Source: Escherichia boydii (GTDB lineage Bacteria; Pseudomonadota; Gammaproteobacteria; Enterobacterales; Enterobacteriaceae). Taken from it: DNA of 64,000 bases. Position 1 is the stretch's first letter, and each line of letters opens with the position of its first letter. Position numbers and translations under genes: made by a program. The stretch covers positions 1,240,001 to 1,304,000 of the forward strand of contig CP169086.1 of assembly GCA_041890495.1 (NCBI GenBank). Direction: 5' to 3'. A model generated the notes under the pieces. It made no database searches and was not told the origin of the DNA. It worked only from the letters and a program-made list of their open reading frames with translations. Shown here piece by piece: positions 58,220 through 64,000 of this stretch.

Positions 58220-59133
58220 TAGTGCTTATCCGGCATCAGCCTTTCCGGAATGTTCTCTTCGTCGTTCATCTGCAGCAGATCGCGCTCCATCATGTTGCAG
58301 ATGGCGTCCAGCGGCAGGTCGTTATCTTCGGTGCCGAACGGGTCTTCCAGCTCTTCCGCCAGGGTATCGAGCGAGATAAAGGTGTAGGAAATCAGGGCTG
58401 AGACGAAGGGCGTCATGTAGTGCAGATCCACAACCAGCGCGAACGGCAGCATAATGCAGAACAGATAGACCGTACGGTGCAAAATCAGCGTGTAGGCGAA
58501 CGGTACCGGCGTGGTCGCAATGCGCTCGCAGCCGGACAGGACGATGGACATATCGTTCAGACGGTTATTCAGGCTGTGAAACAGGATGTCTGAGAGTTGC
58601 CCGTTACGACGGCGCACGGCAAGCCACTCCCCCATGATCAGTAAAATACGGTTCGCGGGCGCGCTGGCGTTCATCACCTGACGTAAATCATCTGGAGAAA
58701 GATAGCGAGTGAGTTGCTCGGCGTTCAGCTCCCGGCGCAGGGTCATGCGCAGGCAGTTGGCAAAAGCAATCTGCAGACGGACAAATTCCCCCAGGTGCTT
58801 ATCGTCAGGCAAGGTGTTTTTTACCTCGCGAAACAGCGAGCGTGCCGCTATCATCAACTGCCCCCAGAGCAGGCGAGCCTCAACGTAGCGTGAATAACAG
58901 GCGTTGTTTCTGAAACCCAAAAAGATAGCGATCGCCACGCCGAGAATGCTGAATGGTGCCACGGTAAATTTGATGCCCAGCGAGGTATACCACGGCAGCA
59001 TCAGGATAACGGCAATAGAAAGCAGGAAGTTGAGCAGCAATCGGGTATAGATCTTAGGCAGTACCGAACCGTGCCAGACAAAAATCAGTTGTAGCCAGTG
59101 TTGTTTAGGACGAACGATCATAGTGAGTTTCAT
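58207..59133 (-). CDS. yneE: Bestrophin-family anion channel YneE
   Basis: This 308-residue bestrophin homologue has membrane helices LLLNFLLSIAVILMLPWYTS and ILGVAIAIFLGFRNNACYSR. The family text matches E. coli YneE: FVWHGSVLPKIYTRLLLNFL, EARLLWGQLMIAARSL, GCERIATTPVPFAYTLILHR and EELEDPFGTEDNDLPLDAIC. Bacterial bestrophins form pentameric ion channels. As in E. coli it sits next to uxaB. The ATG at 59133 (MKLTM) or the internal ATG 12 bases later may be used. Confidence 0.93.
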   Translation of the reverse strand: MKLTMIVRPKQHWLQLIFVWHGSVLPKIYTRLLLNFLLSIAVILMLPWYTSLGIKFTVAPFSILGVAIAIFLGFRNNACYSRYVEARLLWGQLMIAARSLFREVKNTLPDDKHLGEFVRLQIAFANCLRMTLRRELNAEQLTRYLSPDDLRQVMNASAPANRILLIMGEWLAVRRRNGQLSDILFHSLNNRLNDMSIVLSGCERIATTPVPFAYTLILHRTVYLFCIMLPFALVVDLHYMTPFVSALISYTFISLDTLAEELEDPFGTEDNDLPLDAICNMMERDLLQMNDEENIPERLMPDKHYQLT

Positions 59134-59298
59134 TGAAGAAAGTAGCGTCGCTATTAAACGTGATCCCCATCACCGTTGCAAGCTTGTTAACGGGACATTG
59201 CATTTTCTCCCCTGATTAGCGAAATGCGCACAGTGCTGCATGTGCTTTTTTAAAAACAAAGCATATAGTATGTTGTAACTAAAATGAGGTGTGTTTAA

Positions 59299-59316
59299 AC
59301 CCGGCCGTAGCCGGGT
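59299..59316 (-). terminator. Hairpin downstream of uxaB
   Basis: ACCCGGC, CGTA and GCCGGGT form a perfect 7-bp stem 8 bases beyond the uxaB stop, followed on the leftward strand by TTTAAACA. Confidence 0.7.
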
Positions 59317-59323
59317 GAACGTT

Positions 59324-60775
59324 TTAGCAAAGCGGTTTTACCGCAGCGCGCATCCCTTTCAGTAAAATGGCATCAAGGTCCAGCGTCACCTGGTCGACAA
59401 GCCCACTCACCTGCGTCAGATCTTGTTCCCAGTGCTCGCTCACGCTCAGCACCGACTGCACCAGTTCACGGGTACTCAACTGCCGATCGCGGTGCTGCGC
59501 CCAGAGCTGCTGATAGCGTTCCAGCCAGCACGCATCATCCTGCACCGGATAGCTCTCCCCGTTACGCTCCGCGCGGTAAAACGCGATCAACGCGGCTAAG
59601 GCAAACGTCAGACGTCCCGGTAATTGCCCCGTTGCCTTCTGCCCTGCCAGCAGCTGCGGCAGGATGCGGGTACGGAATTTCGTCATGCCGTTAAGCGCAA
59701 TGGAAAGCAACTGGTGTCTGATGTAAGGGTTACGAAAACGTCCTGTTACCGCACTGGCGAACGATTCCAGCTCTTCACGCGGCAAATCGAGGACCGGAAC
59801 GATCTCCTGATAAATCGCTTTTTCGACGAACGCGCAGATCTCCGCATCATTCATCACCTCACCTACCGTATCCAGCCCGGCCAGGAAGGCGACAGGCACC
59901 AGCGCCGTGTGCGCGCCGTTCAGAATAGCGACCTTGCGTTCTTTGTAAGGCCTGATGTCGTCGACAATCAGCACGTTTAACGGGTATTTATCCAGACGAA
60001 GTTCGCGGGCAAGTGATGCAGGCCCCTGAATAACAAACAGATAGAAGTGTTCGGCCGTGTCCAGGAACCCATCGTGATAACCCAGCTCAGCTTCAAGCGC
60101 GGCCGCTTCGTCACGTGGATAACCGGTCACGATACGGTCAACCAGCGTAGAGCAGAAGCTGTTCGCGTCGTTGAGCCACTGAATAAAGGCGGCCGGCAGC
60201 GCCCACTCCCGGGCATAGCGCAGGACGAGTTCACGCAGTGCGTCACCGTTATAGTCAATCAGTTCGCACGGAATGATGATCCAGCCCTTGTCAGCCGCAC
60301 CGTTGAAGTGGCTAAAGCGCTCAAACAAAAGACGCGTCAGCTTCGCCGGGTAGCTCACCGCAGGCGCATCGTCGAATCTGTCACCCTCGTGATAGCTGAT
60401 GCCCGCTTCGGTGGTATTCGAGAAAACAAAGCGCATATCCGGATTGTGTGCCAGCTTCAGGAACGCGTCATACTGGCCGTAGACGTCGATTTCCCGGTTA
60501 ACGGAGCGGATAAGCCGGCTTTCGCTCACCGCCTCTCCCTTCTCATTCAGACCGCGAATGAGCGTGGTATAAAGACCGTCCTGCGTATTCAGCGACGGCG
60601 GGAAGTCGCTCTGAATCGGACGGACGATAACCACGCCGGCGTTAAGATCGGTATGTTCGTTTAATAGGTCAATTTGCCAGTCGACAAACGCGCGCAGGAA
60701 ATTGCCTTCACCAAACTGAATAATGCGTTCGGGATACAGAGCACCGGGATAATCGCGACGGTTGAGCGTGTTCAC
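59324..60775 (-). CDS. uxaB: Tagaturonate reductase (altronate oxidoreductase)
   Basis: This 483-residue polyol dehydrogenase reduces D-tagaturonate to D-altronate with NADH in galacturonate breakdown. The NAD site and substrate domain match E. coli UxaB closely: YPERIIQFGEGNFLRAFVDW, QIDLLNEHTDLNAGVVIVRP, NVLIVDDIRPYKERKVAILN, GAHTALVPVAFLAGLDTVGE (with the catalytic KxxxxNxxH pattern at the junction) and MTKFRTRILPQLLAGQKATG. Upstream, GATTGGTACGATAACTTATC near 60813-60832 contains one TTGGTA half-site of the ExuR/UxuR operator, so galacturonate control is plausible. Other uxa/uxu genes are not in the window. Confidence 0.95.
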   Translation of the reverse strand: MNTLNRRDYPGALYPERIIQFGEGNFLRAFVDWQIDLLNEHTDLNAGVVIVRPIQSDFPPSLNTQDGLYTTLIRGLNEKGEAVSESRLIRSVNREIDVYGQYDAFLKLAHNPDMRFVFSNTTEAGISYHEGDRFDDAPAVSYPAKLTRLLFERFSHFNGAADKGWIIIPCELIDYNGDALRELVLRYAREWALPAAFIQWLNDANSFCSTLVDRIVTGYPRDEAAALEAELGYHDGFLDTAEHFYLFVIQGPASLARELRLDKYPLNVLIVDDIRPYKERKVAILNGAHTALVPVAFLAGLDTVGEVMNDAEICAFVEKAIYQEIVPVLDLPREELESFASAVTGRFRNPYIRHQLLSIALNGMTKFRTRILPQLLAGQKATGQLPGRLTFALAALIAFYRAERNGESYPVQDDACWLERYQQLWAQHRDRQLSTRELVQSVLSVSEHWEQDLTQVSGLVDQVTLDLDAILLKGMRAAVKPLC

Positions 60776-60892
60776 AAGAGGTTCCTTTTATGATTAGTCA
60801 TACAGCCTGATAAGATTGGTACGATAACTTATCAAAACTTAACGACCAGAAACCCTGTTTTGATCAATACGTCGCGTAGTTGTGCAGAAAAA

Positions 60893-61420
60893 TTATAAGA
60901 ACTTATAAAAGACGGACGTGGCCGTCATGGCACCGTCCGGCATCAGGGCATAGCGCGGGATCTCACCCACCTTTTGCCAGCCAGCACGCTGGTAGAAGGT
61001 CTCGGCCCCGCTGCCGGTGGAGGTATCGAGCACCAGCACCGAAATCTCTCTGGCCCTGGCCTCAGCTTCCAGCGCTTCCATCAATGCCATCGCGGCCCCT
61101 TTCCGGCGCGCTTTCTCGTGAACCAACAGCTTTGCCACATCGGCCCGGTGCGGCTGGTTTTCCGGCTGGTCTGTGATCAGCTGCACCGTTCCGATGACGC
61201 CGTCCTGCGCATCGACGCAGGCAAGCACCAGCCGCTCGCCTCGCGCGACGCTTTCGGCAATGCCGCGCCAGAAAATACGAGCCTTATCCAGGCTATAGGG
61301 AAGCATAAAGCTGACGGATGCCCCGCCGTTCACACAGTTTTCGAGGATCCCGGCCAGCGCATCAAGATGGATGAGAATTTCGTCTCGGGTGAGGTTTTTG
61401 ATTTGCAGTGAGGTATTCAT
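60893..61420 (-). CDS. GNAT-family N-acetyltransferase
   Basis: This 175-residue GNAT has the loop LLVHEKARRKGAAMALMEAL (R-R-K-G-A-A) and the tail FYQRAGWQKVGEIPRYALMP. The beginning MNTSLQIKNLTRDEILIHLD is family-like. It resembles acetyltransferases annotated in many enterobacteria without known substrate. It lies alone between uxaB and the GAF-GGDEF gene. Confidence 0.87.
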   Translation of the reverse strand: MNTSLQIKNLTRDEILIHLDALAGILENCVNGGASVSFMLPYSLDKARIFWRGIAESVARGERLVLACVDAQDGVIGTVQLITDQPENQPHRADVAKLLVHEKARRKGAAMALMEALEAEARAREISVLVLDTSTGSGAETFYQRAGWQKVGEIPRYALMPDGAMTATSVFYKFL

Positions 61421-61502
61421 TGTTTTTCCTTACGTTGAATACCATCACTGTGCATTTAACATCTTCTTAACGCAAACGGATCGAACATAGGCTTTTGTTA
61501 TG

Positions 61503-62468
61503 TCACCGGGCGCGCTGGCGCTGCTGTTTCATAGCGTACATTTTTTCATCGGCATCTTTTAACCACTGTTGCAGGTCGTTGCCGTTATGATCGAATTCAC
61601 TGAGCCCCCATGAGAAAAGAAGCGACCAGGGATGCAGCTTGCGGGCGTTATAGTTTTCCACCTGCTCGGCGAGATACTGCATGGCAATCCAGGCCCCCTG
61701 CTCATCCGTATCCGCGAACAGCACGGCGAACTCGTCCCCGCCAAAACGAACCAGCAGATCCGCTTCACGGAAAGAGGCGCGCATCAGCTGCGCCATCGCT
61801 TTCAGCGCCTTATCCCCCTCTTCATGGCCGTAGCGATCGTTAATTTCCTTGAAGCGATCCAAATCCAGCCAGCCGAGCGTCAGCGGCTCAGCCCGGCGCC
61901 GGGCAACGGAAAGCGTGAAACGCACGAGCTGATTAAAGCCCCGACGATTGAATAGCCCTGTTAATTCATCCGTGGTCGCCGCGCTGATGGCAGCAAATTC
62001 ATCTTCCGCCAGCGCGCCAAGGTCTCCCAGGACGGCGAGGTCGGCGGCAGAAAACTCACGGGGAGCGTAATCAATCAGGCACAGCGAGCCAACGCTTGCG
62101 CCGTCGCGCAGGCGCAGCGGGAATCCCGCGTAAAACCGCACGCGAGGTTCACCGGCCACCAGCGGGTTATCCGCAAAGCGATCGTCCTGGAGCATATCAC
62201 CCACCACCAGCGGCGCTTCGGTGAGGATCGTATGCCCACAAAATGAGATGTTACGCGGAACGGTGTCGGGTGCCTTACCATCAGCGGACTTAACGATGAG
62301 CGAATGCTCATCAATGAGATTGACCATCGCCAGCGGCACCTGGAAGAAGCGTTTTGCCAGACGCGTTAACCGGTCAAACGCCGGGGAGCTGTCTATCTCA
62401 AGCAGACCGGATTCTCGCAGCGAGTTGAGTCTGTCTGTTTCATTTTCAGGGGTTGCAGGTGCTTTCAT
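61503..62468 (-). CDS. GAF-GGDEF diguanylate cyclase
   Basis: The 321-residue soluble protein has an N-terminal GAF domain (about 25-150: FDRLTRLAKRFFQVPLAMVN, RNISFCGHTILTEAPLVVGD) and a C-terminal GGDEF domain. The active half-site is VRFGGDEFAVLFADTD; the inhibitory RxxD site is present as READ, five residues before the active site. It should make c-di-GMP and be product-inhibited. The GAF ligand is unknown. It stands next to dgcF. Confidence 0.92.
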   Translation of the reverse strand: MKAPATPENETDRLNSLRESGLLEIDSSPAFDRLTRLAKRFFQVPLAMVNLIDEHSLIVKSADGKAPDTVPRNISFCGHTILTEAPLVVGDMLQDDRFADNPLVAGEPRVRFYAGFPLRLRDGASVGSLCLIDYAPREFSAADLAVLGDLGALAEDEFAAISAATTDELTGLFNRRGFNQLVRFTLSVARRRAEPLTLGWLDLDRFKEINDRYGHEEGDKALKAMAQLMRASFREADLLVRFGGDEFAVLFADTDEQGAWIAMQYLAEQVENYNARKLHPWSLLFSWGLSEFDHNGNDLQQWLKDADEKMYAMKQQRQRAR

Positions 62469-62587
62469 AATGTCTCCTGACGTAAAGCGTTACTAAAAGC
62501 GTAGCTTAAACAGAGGCATTGTCAGCGTTCTGACAGCCTGTTAAGCCGCTTACTATTCACGTCAATGCCTTATGACGATTAACGCAG

Positions 62588-64000
62588 CTATGTTTCACTC
62601 CCGGAGGGCGAGGCAATTTGCTCGTCCGCCCCCCGGGCGCTGGTACGGTTTCGACCCGCTTTTTTTGAACGATAGAGATGATCGTCCGCCTCGGCCATGA
62701 GCTTGTTGAAGACCTCGGTCAACTGCCATGACTCAGCCTTTCCGGTTCCGAGGCCAATACTGACCGTCAGAAAGAGCGTCTGGTGACGCCATGTAAAAGG
62801 ATGGCTGGCAACGGTGGAGCGGATACGCTCAGCAAGTTCAAAACCGTGCTGCGCGTCGCCTGAGTTGACCACCACAGCGAACTCTTCCCCGCCCATGCGC
62901 GCTACCATGCCATCTTCGCCGACGACCTGCTGAACCTGTCGGGCAAACGACGCCAGCACGCGGTCTCCGCACTCGTGGCCGTAGTTATCATTAATGCTTT
63001 TGAAATAATCAATATCCAGCAGCATGACGGTCAGAAAACGCGTATGCCGGTACGTCTCTTCATGCTTTAACGCCTCGTAAAGCCCGGAACGCGAGTAGAC
63101 GTGCGTTAAAAAGTCATAATCCGCCCTCAGCGAAACCTGGCGGATCAGGGAATTAATCGCCGCCATGCTGACGGAAACCATCACCGGACAGATCGCCATC
63201 GTGGCAATGCCCAGCCGGGCTGAAAACATCATTGGCGTCGTAAACGGCGTCGCCACGGCAATATTAATAATCGAATTGGCGACCAAAATGATTTCAGTGG
63301 CGCCCGTAATAAACGTCAGCAGACAGGTCGCAGGCAGTGAGTAACGAACCGCGCACCAGATAAGCGCAGGCAGAGGAAATGAGAGGCTCCCCGCTCCGCC
63401 AATCACCACCGACGCGATCGCCGAGACGATCAGCGCCATCACCGGCAGCAGCTGCTCCAGACGTAACCTGAGCTCGCGCCCGGGCATACGTAACGTGAGC
63501 ATACAGGGCACAACAAGCACGCCGGTTGAGAACTGCTCGCTAAACCAGTCGGCAAACAGCGGCCAGAAGGTGTGACTATCAATCCCGACCGACCCCACCG
63601 CGCCGAGCAAGGCACAAAGCAGCGCGGCAATCAGACAGTAGTTAAACAGGCGTAATGCGTTAAGCGGATCGGGGGTTTTCTTCATCAGCCGCTTGTCGCG
63701 CTGAACCAGCACGGCGACGACAACGATAAAGATCATGTTAGACAGATTGATCACCACTGAGGCTATACCCCAGTTGGTTGTGACCGCGTCGTACAACAGC
63801 ATCGCGACATAACATACCGCATAGTAATGCAGGCGATTCAGGTAAACATAGCGGGCGAAGATCCCTGCCATGACGCCGTTCAGCGGCCAGAACAGCGACA
63901 GGGCCTCAACGAGCCGTAATTCCGCACCCACAAAATAGAATAAGGTGGTGAGAATGAAAATCGTCGTTGCGTTTCGCAGCGGCGTGTCAACCTGGAACGG
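62588..64000 (-). CDS. dgcF: Diguanylate cyclase DgcF (YneF), N-terminal part outside window
   Basis: The frame stays open to the last base of the window, so the 5' end is missing; about 470 residues are visible. A MASE1-like membrane domain with several helices (FADWFSEQFSTGVLVVPCML, SLSFPLPALIWCAVRYSLPA) is followed by GGDEF with active site ARMGGEEFAVVV. The RxxD inhibitory site is absent (GEDG at that place). The text matches E. coli YneF/DgcF closely (SARLGIATMAICPVMVS, INDNYGHECGDRVLASF). As in E. coli it lies near uxaB and yneE. Confidence 0.92.
   Translation of the reverse strand, partial: PFQVDTPLRNATTIFILTTLFYFVGAELRLVEALSLFWPLNGVMAGIFARYVYLNRLHYYAVCYVAMLLYDAVTTNWGIASVVINLSNMIFIVVVAVLVQRDKRLMKKTPDPLNALRLFNYCLIAALLCALLGAVGSVGIDSHTFWPLFADWFSEQFSTGVLVVPCMLTLRMPGRELRLRLEQLLPVMALIVSAIASVVIGGAGSLSFPLPALIWCAVRYSLPATCLLTFITGATEIILVANSIINIAVATPFTTPMMFSARLGIATMAICPVMVSVSMAAINSLIRQVSLRADYDFLTHVYSRSGLYEALKHEETYRHTRFLTVMLLDIDYFKSINDNYGHECGDRVLASFARQVQQVVGEDGMVARMGGEEFAVVVNSGDAQHGFELAERIRSTVASHPFTWRHQTLFLTVSIGLGTGKAESWQLTEVFNKLMAEADDHLYRSKKAGRNRTSARGADEQIASPSGSET

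Noticed and set aside
62520..62535. TGTCAG-CGTT-CTGACA hairpin between dgcF and the GAF-GGDEF gene as a terminator
   Set aside because: The stem has only 6 bp and no T tract in the dgcF direction; a regulatory palindrome is equally likely, so no feature was called.
1..64000. CRISPR arrays, tRNA or rRNA genes, intact insertion sequences, prophage
   Set aside because: No regularly spaced direct repeats, no cloverleaf with anticodon stem, no rRNA segments, and no transposase or phage structural genes were found on reading both strands.

Overview
The window looks like a chromosomal segment of a Gammaproteobacterium of the Enterobacteriaceae, most probably the genus Enterobacter (E. cloacae/asburiae complex). 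GC is high. At the right end there is an Escherichia-like yneE-uxaB-dgcF block, and the window also carries an aroY-type decarboxylase, a sil/cus operon, a LuxI/LuxR pair of the EsaR/ExpR branch and a REP element. This assignment rests on recognising protein families; no database search was run.

Region 1 (1-14.2 kb) is the most unusual part. Two divergent operons share a 190-bp control region. The leftward operon encodes a cellulose-synthase-like GT2 membrane glycosyltransferase without a PilZ domain, three DUF3131 paralogues, a globin, a cytosolic hybrid histidine kinase (PAS-PAS-HisKA-HATPase-REC-REC-Hpt) and the start of a secreted GH2-type protein. The rightward operon encodes an OpgC-type acyltransferase, an outer-membrane beta-barrel protein, a response regulator fused to a PP2C phosphatase (broken by a 1-base frameshift here), a STAS anti-sigma-antagonist-like protein and an RsbW-like serine kinase. 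I read this as a glucan-like polysaccharide factory controlled by a phosphorelay feeding a partner-switching module, in logic like Vibrio SypF/SypE/SypA or a stressosome.

Region 2 (14.2-30 kb) is metabolic: aroY with a divergent LysR regulator, a second LysR gene next to a secreted metallo-beta-lactamase-fold hydrolase, a class C acid phosphatase, a GNAT, the treZ-treY-glgX operon (trehalose from glycogen), a MarR-like regulator, and a DUF969-DUF979-DUF2891 operon.

Region 3 (30-34 kb) is an AT-richer insertion with an orphan type-44 polymorphic toxin, a probable membrane-anchored immunity protein and an hcp gene interrupted by one in-frame TGA. An MFS exporter and a decayed LysR gene follow.

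Region 4 (34-44 kb) is a silver/copper efflux operon (silRS divergent from silCF-cusBA) with a textbook CusR box. cusB and cusA look mosaic: native sil-like ends around a roughly 4-kb core that reads like E. coli cusBA. The HipA-like kinase gene yjjJ follows.

Region 5 (44-58 kb) is a patchwork: a LysR remnant facing a PACE exporter, a VOC protein, a DUF4406 protein, a DeoR regulator divergent from a NudK-like NUDIX hydrolase, convergent luxR and luxI genes with a lux box, tam, a two-component system with a DipZ-like CcdA-thioredoxin protein, a frameshifted alpha/beta hydrolase, several GNATs and a translationally coupled pair that may be an effector and its immunity protein.

Region 6 (58-64 kb) holds yneE, uxaB, a GNAT, a GAF-GGDEF diguanylate cyclase and the 3' part of dgcF. 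No rRNA, tRNA, CRISPR array or intact insertion sequence was seen. Five genes are broken (12.2, 31.1, 33.2, 44.1 and 53.9 kb), three of them by small deletions, so read-level confirmation matters.
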